A DNA stretch of 64,000 nt from Diphasiastrum complanatum (Eukaryota; Streptophyta; Lycopodiopsida; Lycopodiales; Lycopodiaceae): positions 4,496,014 through 4,560,013 of the forward strand of contig CM055096.1 of the NCBI GenBank assembly GCA_029204225.1. The letters run 5' to 3'. The position numbers and the translations under genes were made by a program. The notes beneath the pieces are model-generated. The model saw only the letters and a list, made by a program, of their open reading frames with translations. It was not told where the DNA came from and made no database searches. Of the stretch, positions 41,371 to 52,318 are shown in pieces (the stretch's first letter is position 1; every line of letters begins with the position of its first letter).

Positions 41371-43230
41371 TTATGACTCATGAAATTTTGTTATGAAATA
41401 AGTACAAAGTTCAACTGATAGCCATGAGTAGGTAAGCACATGGTTTTTTTTAATTTTTCCTAAGCATGTATAGTTAAGCTCCAAAATATTGCACATTCTC
41501 TATCTTATATTTGAAGATAATATTAGGAGAAATGGATGGTTTACTCAAATTAAAGACTTGGATCTTACACGACTTTGATAAGATCTACATGAAGTTGAAA
41601 TTTATGATAAATCAATCACATGAAATAAAGCACAAGTTGTAGGGGCCATAAGCTACCTTCTTCCAAGGCCTTGCCCTTGCCTTTCTTGTCATTTGGTGTT
41701 CACTTTTGATGATTAGCAAACTTAAAGGCTGTCTCACCCAATAAATCTAATTAATCACACCACAATCTATCAATATAAAAACAAGGAGGTACCTTGGACC
41801 TTTCACTCTCTCCACTTTCTCTTAGAAAACACCAAACAATATCAAATTAGTCAATGATAATATAAACACAAATGCGAAACAAGATGGGGAACTAGTAGGA
41901 GGGCGCACCTACTAGGGTCCCAAGATGCCCCTAAAGAACCCCAGAAGTTATATTTAAGAACCACAAGTTAGGGAAGGTGTCTTTTGACATCCACTAACTT
42001 GTGAGCCTCTTGGCCCTTCATTTGCCTCCCCATTTCTTATTGGATTGTGTAAGCATTCCATAGTGCTTTGGAGTGTGTCATTGGCCATCTATATGAGATG
42101 GAGAGGGTGCCCAATTGAGGGGTGATTTCTTGTGTCGTGACTTGCTTCTATCCTCTAGTGGATTGCTTGTGTGTAGAGAGCTTTGATTTTGCTTGCTTGC
42201 TCTTGTGAGGATCACCATCTTTGGTATGAGACTTAGATGGAGGTAGGATCTTGATCATGCTTGTGTTTGTGAGGGTAATGATTGTGGTCTAGCAAGGGGG
42301 TGCTAGATAGCTCTTGGTTGAAGCTTGGATCTAGCTATGTTTGGGTGGCAAATTCTTGAGTTTCTAATTTTACTTTCATTGTTGATGCTTTGAAAACAAG
42401 GATCAAGATCAAGACACTCACATGGATCAATCAACCCCCTAATACCACCTTTGAATTATCTAAACCTGAAAGTGTGACACAAGCTTTACAACATCTCTAC
42501 CAACAAATCCAAGAAACAAACGAACAATACTTAGCAAACTTAGGTTAACTTAAACTTTGCCCTCATAACATTATTTTAATTACATGACCCAACGTCTAGT
42601 TTATTCAAAATAAATTATTTACAAGTGCTCATTGGGCTATGGGCTTATACATGCAAGAAGCCACGGCCCTCGCAACTTATTTCTACTACTTCTGGCTATT
42701 ATATATATATACACAGAATACCCACAAAACTACCATAGATGGTATACCTAATGGTTAAATGACTTGTGTAGGTCAACCTAATGACTTTTGGGTACCTGAA
42801 AATGTGTTGTACCTACTCATCCAGTCATGGATATCATTCTCTTTGTACTTGCAAATCAATCATTCAATGTGGGAGAGATCATGATTTTGGAGTAGTTGAC
42901 AGTTTGTAGCTTTTACACCATTTGTGTTGGAATTTTTTTGATTTGAATGCAATCTAAACTTAGTGCAGTATATTCTCTATTAGTAGGTCATACTACAGAC
43001 TGTACTTCACACATGTGAGTTCATTCTATAGTATTTCTATCAATAATTGATTGTCTTTGCTTGCTTAGATCAAAATTGCCAATATAGATCAAGATTTGAG
43101 TGCTAGTTTTGCAATAGATTGATTAACCAAGTACCCAATCACTCTTGAGGTTCTTTTGTAGATCCATTTAGGGTCCTAAACACTATACTTTCAATAGATC
43201 AAGCAATTCTGGCTTGCCAATATTAGAAAA
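41371..43230. other. Spacer with a possible gypsy LTR remnant
   Basis: No gene seen. At about 42595-42670 the reverse complement (GAGGGCCGTGGCTTCTTGCA, then TATAAGCCCATAGCCCAATG, then AGCAC) resembles 23006-23056 of the gypsy 5' LTR (CAAGGGCATGGCATCCTGCA, then TATAAGCCCATGGCCCAATG). A diverged minus-oriented LTR piece of that lineage is therefore likely. The rest shows no boundary. Confidence 0.5.
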
Positions 43231-43235
43231 TTACA

Positions 43236-43835
43236 AAGGCAAACTAAGTTGTTAATCCCAAAATCTCGGTTCACTAATGTCATGCCATCCCTTGATCACC
43301 ACGTGAAGTTCACAGCTACTGCCATGGAAGCCTTGCTGCAGGGTTGTTGTAGAGGATTATCTGGCCCAATTTTTGAATATACATTTATTCTGGCTGTGCA
43401 TATGCCCAAGGATTTTGTTATTCTTGAACATTTCATGGAGCGTTATTCAAATATTTATATTGATAATGCCAATACTTGAGATTTGCCATTGGACAAAATC
43501 AATCTACCGACAACCTTCAAGAGGAATAAAACGTAGCCTCAAACCATTAAAGTAGAACCTTGCAAGCAAGTTGTTTATGCCCTTCCAATAATTTTTGCTA
43601 AGCATCCCAAAATTGTTCTCACTAATTCAGATTATTATGATATTGAATCAGATTTTCCATCTCCTTCTCCTCTTTTCCAAAAGGTTTTTTTTCCTAAACA
43701 AGAAATAACCCAAGAGGAGCTAGAATGGATTACGAACAAATCTATAGATATTGTTTCTAAAGCTCCAGAACTTCCTGTATAGAGTCTTTTTGTTCAGATA
43801 CCATACGACCCTAGTAAAATTTTTTTTTTTACTCT
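43236..43835 (+). pseudogene. Unclassified long decayed ORF
   Basis: A single plus frame runs about 200 codons from 43236 to 43835 with only three stops (43477, 43531, 43780). Segments: LLIPKSRFTNVMPSLDHHVK, FTATAMEALLQGCCRGLSGP, IFEYTFILAVHMPKDFVILE and, after the first stops, VVYALPIIFAKHPKIVLTNS, DYYDIESDFPSPSPLF, EITQEELEWITNKSIDIVSK. Protein-like composition across stops implies that it was once coding. I do not recognise a family; an endogenous pararetrovirus or retroelement accessory protein is possible but unsupported. Confidence 0.4.
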
Positions 43836-44095
43836 GATTTCTATAATGAATATGAGTCTTATTTATCAAATAAAGTAGATCTTCTTGCAATTATTTTGGC
43901 TTTTTTCTTCAAAATATCTTGAAGAACTTTCGAATGGGTCCAAAAATTTGTGAGTACTTAAAGACTACATTTGTTGAGATATCTGATGTCATATTGTTAA
44001 AGCAACTTATAACTTTTTGCAATGTAGTCATTTATGTAGTTAGCCCCTATTTTATGGGTGCAATCAAAGCTAGGGAAGCCAGTTTTGATATAGCC

Positions 44096-44250
44096 CACAT
44101 CAGCATGTTTCAACACATGTTGCACGACACGTGTCTAAATTTTTTGTCAGCACACCACCAACCAGTATGTGCACGACATTTGTCTCGCCACATCAGCATG
44201 TTTCAACGCATGCTGCACAACACATGTCTAAATTTTTTGTCAGCCATATT
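44096..44250 (+). repeat. Direct duplication, 93-bp period
   Basis: CACATCAGCATGTTTCAACACATG...TGTCTAAATTTTTTGTCAGC occurs at 44096 and 44189 with few differences. The phrase ACATGTGTC and near variants recur through 44120-44330 on both strands. Confidence 0.8.
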
Positions 44251-44337
44251 GACATGTGTCCGGCAGAGGGTATGGCCCACATCTAGCCATGCATTGTCAC
44301 ATTGCAACATGCGTAAATACATGTGTCAATTGGGCCA

Positions 44338-44494
<157 letters not shown>

Positions 44495-44582
44495 TTTGTT
44501 TGTGTTTCTTGTCTTTCTATGCATGTTCTATGTTTCTGTCTCTAATTTGACCTGCTCTGTCAAAACATTTTCTTTCTTCTGA

Positions 44583-45778
44583 ATGCAGAATACACATATG
44601 GACGCCGGTTGCACATCCAAACATCCAGGTCGTGGGCGTGGGAGGCCACCATCTAAGGTGAAAAAGATGAATTTGCCAAACATGAAGCATCTGGAACTTA
44701 GCATCACCGTTGGCTGTGGAGGGGGTGACGTTGACATTCGCTTGCTACCTTTGCTGCAACAGCTTCTGACAAATAAATGTCAGAAGAGATATCGGATGGG
44801 GAATCAAAAAAATCTAAAAGTTTCATGCTAGTCGAGTAGACAAGGGCAAAAGGCTACAAATCATCAAGGAGTGCAACAGAGTCAAGCGGATCAAGTGCAA
44901 CAAAAGACCAAGAACCTTGCACTTCAAGTTCAGGCTGTCCTCAAGCTTATGCTCGCATAGTCAAGTTTCTTGAGAAAGACAAACATACATATTGCTTTGG
45001 AGATTATCCAAGTACAAGATGTCCAATCAAGAATCCGCACTTCTTATAAAGACAAAATGTAGAGTAGCAAGTTCCATGACAAGATCCAACGATTCAAAGG
45101 TCACCAACAAAATCAAGCCGACAAGGAGCTCACCAAAGGGATGAATGTCAAATCGATCTAAATCACGAGTTTCTTCAAAAACCAATGGCAAGGTGGAAGT
45201 ATTGGTCATATAATCTTGCATGTCTTCGAACTCCAAGGAAGACCAGATGGTATATTGCACTCGGTAAGGTGTTATGTATGCGAAGGAAAACATTGTCAAG
45301 CTGAATGTCCACATCGAGGCGTCCATCAACATTCGAACTCTGTTGTGCACAATGCGGAGTTAATCATCTATGCCGAGATTGTATGATGCAAAATTCACAA
45401 ATAGCTAGGAGGCATTTGGCTTATGTAGATCGATATACACATGTGTTGACCAATTCACCTACATACAACATGCACTACAAACGGAAAATCCTAGTGCCAT
45501 CAGGTTATGAAACAAGTGATGAGGAGGACAGTTCGACAAAAGTCCCAAAGTACATAGACACACCCATGGGCAAAAGTCCAATTACATTACTGAAAACAGA
45601 GCTGGTAGAATCTATCAAGCCAATGGTAACTAAGGAAGTCAAGAAATTGGCAACCGATAAAGTCCAGCGGATTTTACCAAGTCTCTTGGCACAATCATTG
45701 CAAAGATATCTTAGTGATGAATCTCTAAGGGAACCTGTGCCAATGAAGCGACTTGAAGATGGACATGGTCGGTCATGA
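44583..45778 (+). pseudogene. Gag-like ORF with AT-hook and two CCHC-type knuckles, broken
   Basis: From an ATG at 44600 (DAGCTSKHPGRGRGRPPSKV) the frame is open to 44831. HPGRGRGRPPSK is a good AT-hook core (GRGRP). After stops and shifts come CYVCEGKHCQAECP (about 45270-45311) and CAQCGVNHLCRDC (45353-45391), two compact zinc-knuckle-like motifs with Cys-x2-Cys and His-x4-Cys or His-x3-Cys spacing. 45305-45778 is open for 157 codons with SGYETSDEEDSSTKVPKYID, SIKPMVTKEVKKLATDKVQR. The two knuckles are arranged like those of the gypsy gag at 25894-26019. The start follows a TTTCTTTCTTCTGAATGCAG that would suit a splice acceptor. It is probably a retroelement gag relative; a DNA-binding host protein is the alternative. 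Confidence 0.4.
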
Positions 45779-47232
45779 GGGTGAGTGATCGCAAGAAAGT
45801 GCAAATGTTCGAAAGAATGAAATTGTGAACTTTCAGCAAAGGATGCAAGAGAAAGCCAACTGTGAATGAGACATTGTTTAGCCTAAAAAAAACCATAAGT
45901 TTAGTCTAAACAAGAGTTTCTATTACCAAATTAGTATGTGCTTTGATTATTTTGAAAATTTATGTTTATCATAAAAATTTCAGCTATTAAAATAAGATAT
46001 TTCAAGGATATTCTTTTGCTCATTTCTAAGACCATTTCCAACATTTTTCATCTCTTAAAGGCTATAATCTTATCGTAACTCTAGAGCAATCTACAACTTT
46101 AAAAAAGGGATAGTAAAATACTACATATGGAGTTAAATTGTAAAGAAAACTTTCACTAAAAAATAGAATAAAAGTTGCAATAAAAAACCCACATAATGTT
46201 AATGATTTTACCAATTATTTGTATACGACTAAAATAGCAATCGTATTCTTAAATGCAAACAAAACAAAATAAAAGTTGATCTACCAAAACTAAATAGAAA
46301 CAGTCAAAATTCAACACAAAACTACCTCTTACATAACAAAGTTGCTAAAATTAAAAAAACACAAATAATTGATGAATGGTTAGTGAATGACTGGTAAATG
46401 ATTGCATTCAAAGTTCCTAACCTCTTTCTGATAACAATCTGAATCTCTTATCCTAAATAAAATATTAGCTCAAAATGCCACCACAAAAAATGAACGGATT
46501 TCAAAGAAAATATAAAGGATATGGATGGAATTAAAAGTAGGTAATTTCAACAAAGATCAAGCAAGATTGCCAAAATCAAGATTTGATGGTAGTCTTCTAC
46601 ATAAAACTTTCTAAACGCACTACCATTCATTAGTTATCTTAAACCTTATTGCATATGCAATAAGGTTCTTCTCCCTTGGACTTTAGTTTGCCCTTATGAG
46701 CTTTGGCATTGTATAGTTAATTAAATACTCCTTTGATTAATATCTTGCTTTTTAGATTAATATTATGCCCCTTCTAGTATTGACCTTATAAGTAGTACAA
46801 AAAGCCCATAAAGTAGTAAGAATCATATGTTCCTAGTCCATGTAGCTTTAACCATCTTGGTGATGATCTTCTACTTGACTTTTTAAATGATTTGGCTTGT
46901 TGAAAATATTGTGGATATTAGGATGCACTTTTTTGATGCACAATGAGATATGTCATCAAGTGAGAGATTGTATCATTCATGAAATTTTTACTATGACCAT
47001 TGAGTGTATCTCTATCCAACATCTATAACAAACTAGGATATTTTCCTGGGGAAATTTGGCTAAGCTAATAGCATTAGCTTTTTGATAGGTTGTAGAAACA
47101 AACCATTGTTTAACATAATTAATAATTATTGAAGTATAGATTGCTGCCATACCTTGAGTAGTTGGACTGATTTGGTTCAACATAATGAAGATCCCAAATT
47201 TGGGATAGCTTTGACTTTAAGAGGTTGCAAAC
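45779..47232. other. AT-rich spacer, nothing recognised
   Basis: Very AT-rich, no coding pattern. Confidence 0.5.
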
Positions 47233-47690
47233 TATGAGAAATTGTCAACTAGTTTGATCTAGTTTGATTTTTTGGTTAATTGGCAATTTAGGCCAATGTG
47301 CATTACATACTTAGAGATAAACTTTATGAAGTTATTTTTAGCCTAAGTTCATTTGAATTTCCACTTTTAGAGAGTGTGGGAAATGTAGAAGGTCGAGTTT
47401 GGGAGATTCAAATTTGAATAGTTTGTTCATTGAATCTAGTCTACATTTTGAGTAGGGTTTGAGATCAAGAAGTTTCCATGGAGGGAAAACAAAGCCAAAA
47501 TAAGGCATGGACTTGTTATAAATAGATGTACACATGTGGTAAGATAAACATTCTCTATATTTACTCTCATTCATGCTTATACATTAGATCTCTTTGAGGT
47601 TCTATACTCATTGGTGCACTATAGTGTTAATATCTTGAATTTTTGTGTGTAGAATGCAATTGTTTGATGTTTGTTGGATTCACACCTGTG
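47233..47690 (+). repeat. 5' LTR of copia C
   Basis: It begins with (T)ATGAGAAATTGTCAAC and shares more than 200 bp, in opposite orientation, with 50685-50925 (landmarks CAAATTTGAATAGTTTGTTC, ATTGAATCTAGTCTACATTT). The right end is approximate (GGATTCACACC region). No primer site is visible because the sequence jumps into RT soon after. Confidence 0.7.
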
Positions 47691-47775
47691 AAATACAGTA
47701 GCTTATTGGTTTTGTATGGACAGCAACAGTACTTTATCATTCATATCTAATTTTTTCAAGATCTATTAGAGTTTA

Positions 47776-48514
47776 TGGCTTCTATGCATTGTTAGAGCTA
47801 TGTGGATGACATCATATTGAGTGGAGACAACAATCAAGATATTGATGAAATCAAGATTGCATTCAAGAAGGAGTTTGAGGTGCATGATCTTGGAAATTTG
47901 CATTATATCTTGAGAATAGAAGTGTTTAGATCTTCTCAATCTACTTTCATTTGTCAAGAGAAGTATGCTAGCTCTATTCTAAAGAGATTTCATATGGTAG
48001 ATGCTAAGCCTTGTGATACACTTGTGGAGTCAAATGTAAAGGTCACTATAAGAGGTAATGAAAGATCCTTTGAGGACATTACTCTCTATAGGAAGCTAGT
48101 TGGTTCACTCATTTATCTAACCATCACAAGACCAGATCTAAGTATTGTATTGGTAGATTAAGCCAATTTATGCAAGATCCTAGTGTAGAGCATTGGAAGC
48201 TAGGGAAGAGAGTTTTGAGATACATCAGAGAACTCAAGATTTTGGAATATTGTATGAGGGAACATCACCTAACTTGTTTGGATTTTCAGATTCGGACTTT
48301 GTTGGAGATCAAATGGATAGTCCATTTGTGCATCTATTTTTCATAGGTGATGGAGCTATCTCTTGGATGTCAAAGAAACAAACTACAATTTCATTGTCAA
48401 CTAGTGAGGCTGAGTATAAAGCACTTACATCTTGTGCAAAGGAGATGTTATGGATCAAGAGGATGGTAAGTGATCTTCACTTGCTGGATTTTTTAGAGAG
48501 TCCAATCAATTAAG
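47776..48514 (+). pseudogene. Copia C reverse transcriptase end and RNase H start
   Basis: Reads SYVDDIILSGDNNQDIDEIK (YVDD catalytic box), KEFEVHDLGNLHYILRIEVF, GSLIYLTITRPDLSIVLVD, then in shifted frame RNase H: LFGFSDSDFVGDQMDSPFVH (first Asp), ISWMSKKQTTISLSTSEAEY (Glu) and MLWIKRMVSDLHLLDFLESP. It stops at ...SPIN exactly where the copia A LTR begins. The remaining RNase H (SIIFCDNISAQ...) lies at 51178-50911 on the other strand and would continue the sentence seamlessly. Confidence 0.9.
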
Positions 48515-48760
48515 AAAAACATAGTTTAAACACCCGACCGGATCAATCACCACAACACACCGTCAAGTGCAACAAGACAAGACAACGTAATTGCTATCAA
48601 CAAACTGTATATTCAACTGATTAGCAAGTACAAAGATAAAGTTTCTTAAAAGCACTCAAAGGGCTCGTAAAAGAAAGACGGCCCGATAATTCTAGAACTA
48701 AGCACACATGGTGCCGTCGAAATAAGAAAGCACTGTATAAGTAGATCATTGCTATTTTAA
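48510..48760 (-). repeat. LTR of copia A (3' LTR, minus orientation)
   Basis: About 251 bp, similar to 5031-5279 and 51179-51429. A polypurine tract (GAGGGAGAG on the minus strand, 48761-48770) precedes it in element sense. It lies inside the copia C RNase H. Confidence 0.88.
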
Positions 48761-48853
48761 CTCTCTCCCTCAATGATCAACGTCTCTCTTTATTTTAGAG
48801 TTTACTCTATTCATGGAACATACCTCCATGATAGTATTACAAGTAAAGGCTTT

Positions 48854-49215
48854 TTACATAACCAAATCTAAGCCAAGTTTGGCTCTAAAAGTCTCAAACT
48901 TTTCTTTACTTAAAGCCTTCCTAAATATATCAGCAACTTGTAACAACATAGAACAGTGTACAATACTTATATCTTCAGATTGTAGCTTCTCACGGACAAA
49001 ATGATATTTTACCTCAATATATTTTGTCCTTGCGTGAAAGACAAAATTCTTAGCCAACTATATTCCACTTTGACTGTCACAGAAAATAACAGTAGGATTT
49101 ACCTGCTTCATGCCAATCTCACATAACAACTTACGTAGCCAAACAACTTCCTGGGTAGCAGAACTTAACGCTTTATATTCGGCTTCTGTAGAAGAAAGAG
49201 AAATAGTATCTTGCT
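48854..49215 (-). pseudogene. Copia A RNase H, C-terminal half
   Basis: KQDTISLSSTEAEYKALSSA, QEVVWLRKLLCEIGMKQVNP, VIFCDSQSGI (catalytic Asp), stop, then AKNFVFHARTKYIEVKYHFV, VADIFRKALSKEKFETFRAK. It begins exactly at the point where the plus-strand RNase H at 50680 ends (...CFSWSS), so the two are halves of one gene separated by an inversion breakpoint at about 49215. Confidence 0.9.
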
Positions 49216-50680
49216 TCGCAGTTCCACATGTGACTCCCGAAGAAGCATTTACAGGAATAAAGCCAAAAATCGACAAGTTTCGTGTCATTGGATGTAAGGC
49301 CTATGTACATGTGCCAAAGGAGGAGCGAAAGAAACTTGATGCCAAAGCAATCAAGTGTATCTTCATCAGTTATGATGAGAGGACGAAGGCATACATGTGT
49401 TTTGATCCTGTAATGAACAAGATTCACATTAGCAAAGATGTGATCTTTGATGAGATGCATAGGTATGAAGATGAAGACCATGCAAGTGGTGAAAGCATCA
49501 AAAGACTTCCCACAATTTTGGAAGAAGAAGATGAAGAAGACGCTCCACAAGCTGATGCACGTGAAGATGAGAGTCGAGAGGGCGAGTATGAAAGGACACC
49601 ACCTATTCAAGAGCCTAGGGGAGGTACTTGCCAATAGGAGCAATAAAGGAGAAACCGGTTGGAAATAAGAGACATTACTTGGACACTCCTTGGGATACAT
49701 ACTCTCCACGTAGTGTATCACCTGAATCTAAGATACCAAAATGGTATGAGAAGATCATGAAGGACGCAAAGCTAAATGGCTAAGTGGACTATGCTACGCC
49801 TTACCATTGTCCTAGCATCTCATTTTAGGTGGAAGATCCATCAAATGGATGTGAAGTCCGAATTTTTGAATGGTGACTTAGAGGAAGAAGTTTACATGGT
49901 CCAACTGCAGGGCTTTATGGCAAAAGGACAGGAACAAAAGGTATGTAAGCTACACAAAGCACTTTATGGCCTTAAGCAAGCGCCACGCGCATGGTATGGA
50001 TGCATTGACAATTACTTTCTTTCTTTGGATAAGAACAAATTCAGATCCAAATCTTTATGTTCTTATAAACGAAGATAGCATTGCCTTGATTGTACTTTAC
50101 GTTGATGATATCATTATCACGGGCAATGATGAGAACCTCACTCGTTCTATCAAAGCTAACTTATGCAAGCAGTTTGAGATGACAGATTTAGATCTTATGC
50201 ACTACTACTTGGGCGTCGAAGTATGGCAAACTGGCAGTGATATCAGGTTATGTCAAAACAAGTATGTGGGCGAGATATTGGAGAGATTTCATATGACAGA
50301 GTGCAAACGTTCCGTCACCCCTTGCGAAGCTGGTAAGAAATTTTCTCGTATTGATGATAGTGCACATGTTGACGCTACTGTATTTCGTAAACTAGTTGGG
50401 AGTTTGATATATCTTACGACTACACGTCCTGATATCTGCTATGCTGTAAGTTTGATTAGCCAATTCATGTCATCACCCACTATGGACCATTGGAAAGCTG
50501 CAAAAAGGATTTTGAGATATGTGAAAGGTACACCTAACTTTGGCCTAATCTACAAAAGACAAAGTGTTTTACCTAAGTTGCAGGGTTATGTTGACGCTGA
50601 TTGGGCAAGAAGTATAGATGATAGAAAGTCAACAACAGGTTATGCCTTCAATTTTGGTAGCGGTTGTTTTTCATGGTCTA
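49216..50680 (+). pseudogene. Copia A integrase end, RT and RNase H first half
   Basis: 49222-49637 encodes VTPEEAFTGIKPKIDKFRVI through the acidic linker, then a deletion near 49775 joins MKDAKLN to [20 protein letters not shown], removing the RT N-terminus (about 130 residues by comparison with 2618-3739). From there: [20 protein letters not shown], frame change near 50030, LYVDDIIITGNDENLTRSIK (YVDD intact), LMHYYLGVEVWQTGSDIRLC, RKLVGSLIYLTTTRPDICYA and RNase H GYVDADWARSIDDRKSTTGY up to SGCFSWSS. It then joins reversed copia C LTR. Confidence 0.92.
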
Positions 50681-50925
50681 GCATCTTAAACCCTACTCAA
50701 AATGTAGACTAGATTCAATGAACAAACTATTCAAATTTGAATCTTCCAAACTCGACCTTCTACAATTTCCACCCTTTCTAAAAGTGGTAGATCAAATGAA
50801 ATTAGGCTAAAAATAACTTCATAAAGTCTATATCCAAGTATGTAATGCATATTAGCCTAAATTGCCAATTAACCAAAAAATCAAACTAGATCAAACAGGT
50901 TGACAATTTCTCACACTCCCTCTTC
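50681..50925 (-). repeat. 3' LTR of copia C, partial, inverted
   Basis: Reverse complement of part of 47233-47470. In element sense it begins TGTGAGAAATTGTCAACCTG right after a polypurine tract (GTTGAAGAGGGAG). The distal part is cut off at about 50681. Confidence 0.82.
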
Positions 50926-51178
50926 AACTAGTTTTAGGATAGACTTTGAAAATACACCAAGTGATGTTCTATGCTTTGTAAACAAGTCTTTTCCAAGTGC
51001 TTTGGTGATGATATCAGCCACACATTCTTTTGAAGAGACATATTTGAGCTCCACCTCCTTTGCCATGACTTGTTCTCTCACAAAATGATATGCCACCTCA
51101 ATATGCTTGCTCCGTGCATGAAAGATAGGATTGCTTGCCAATCTTTGGGCTGAAATGTTGTCACAAAAGATGATTGAG
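50911..51178 (-). pseudogene. Copia C RNase H C-terminus, inverted
   Basis: SIIFCDNISAQRLASNPIFH (catalytic Asp), ARSKHIEVAYHFVREQVMAK, KYVSSKECVADIITKALGKD, then the stop and polypurine tract. Its left neighbour in the protein, ...LESPIN, lies at 48514 on the plus strand; both copies break at a copia A LTR, so this was the insertion target. Confidence 0.9.
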
Positions 51179-51429
51179 TTAAAATAGCAATGATCGACTT
51201 ATATAGTGCTTTCTTATTTCAACGGCACCACATGTGCTTAGTTCTAGAATTATCGGGCCATCTTTCTTTTACGAGCCCTTTGAGTGATTTTAAGCAACTT
51301 TATCTTTGCACTTGCTAATCAGTTGAATATACAATTTGTTGAGAGCAATTCTGTTGTCTTGACTTGTTGCACTTGACGGTGTGCTGTGGTGATTGATCCG
51401 GTCGGGTGTTTAAACTGTGTTTTTCTTAA
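51179..51429 (+). repeat. LTR of copia A (5' LTR, plus orientation)
   Basis: TTAAAATAGCAATGATC...GTTTTTCTTAA, about 251 bp, matching 48510-48760. It contains a possible TATA box (ACTTATATAGTGC near 51198). Confidence 0.88.
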
Positions 51430-51431
51430 CT

Positions 51432-51444
51432 TGGTATCAGATCC
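51432..51444 (+). other. Primer-binding site, initiator tRNA-Met type (copia A)
   Basis: TGGTATCAGATCC, one base different from the standard TGGTATCAGAGCC, two bases after the LTR. Confidence 0.85.
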
Positions 51445-51530
51445 CTTGGTGGCAAGAATCACCGGACAAGAACAGAGAACTGCGAATTCACGACGGTTTG
51501 TTGGCTAGGAAGCACAAAAATCGAGTTTGT

Positions 51531-52197
51531 TGTCGCGAAAGCTTTTTTTTTTGTTTCGTGTTCGCACGAAAAGAAAATTTAAAGACAGACAATTGTTTGT
51601 GAATCAGACACTCAACTATGCATCACAGAACATATTTTATTCTAGCAATCAAGAGACACAGCACAAGGCCAAGAGATACACAAAATTCTGCTCGTTGGCA
51701 GACTTTCATGCATAGCTATGGTATTTTTGCTTTCTTACTCTATTCGCTACGTCTCTCTCCGTTTCTTACAAATCTGTGTCTTCACTATCTCTCTTCTTTT
51801 TGTTATGATCCAGAGAGGATTGTTTATACCTCCACTGTGTGGAGTTTACAAGATAGCTAAATGTAGAATCACAAGACCAGTTAACGCTAATCAACTAGTT
51901 AGTTAGTCTCCGTCGTTGCTATTCGTTTCAGCTGGGCATGAAGCCCGTTGAGCTGCCAGCTGGTAGCACGAAGGGTTTCTCTTCGTTTGTTTTGTTCTTT
52001 TTGTTTCTTTTTGTAGTCTTCCTTCTGCGTCCCTTTTGCGGTTTGTGGCCCTGGAGGTGTGTTTACGATTCGAGATTGATTCGCGAATCATTCGTGCTTC
52101 AAGTCAAAGACAGATTGACTGTCATGAATTGTTCTCGTTCGACCTTCGTGTCTTGTTCATGCTACAACAAAGTTGCAGGAGTTCACCATTTCTGACA
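51531..52197 (-). repeat. 3' LTR of copia B
   Basis: 667 bp, ending (plus sense) in TCTGACA and beginning TGTCGCGAAAG. It matches 55737-56520 except for two rearrangements: 51562-51608 is the reverse complement of 55777-55823, and the 5' LTR's extra block at about 55925-56020 (between repeats CTCGTTGGCAGA) is absent. Confidence 0.92.
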
Positions 52198-52212
52198 CTC
52201 CCTCTTGAACCT
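52198..52212 (-). other. Polypurine tract of copia B
   Basis: Minus-strand GGTTCAAGAGGGAG directly before the 3' LTR TGTCAGAAATGG. This is the priming site for plus-strand DNA synthesis. Confidence 0.85.
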
Positions 52213-52318
52213 TGAAGCTTTGTTCGTTCAATCCAATTGCCTCTCTTTGCTTGGTAAAGAGTGGCTTGTCGAGTGGTTTCATGAGGAGATCTGCAATTAT
52301 ACTTTCTGATTTTATGAA

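Noticed and set aside
42660-42720. TATATATATATA near 42700 as a promoter
   Set aside because: A simple AT repeat without a gene downstream on either strand.
49173-49721. 182-codon minus-strand frame over 49216-49640
   Set aside because: Antisense of the plus-strand integrase/linker of copia A.
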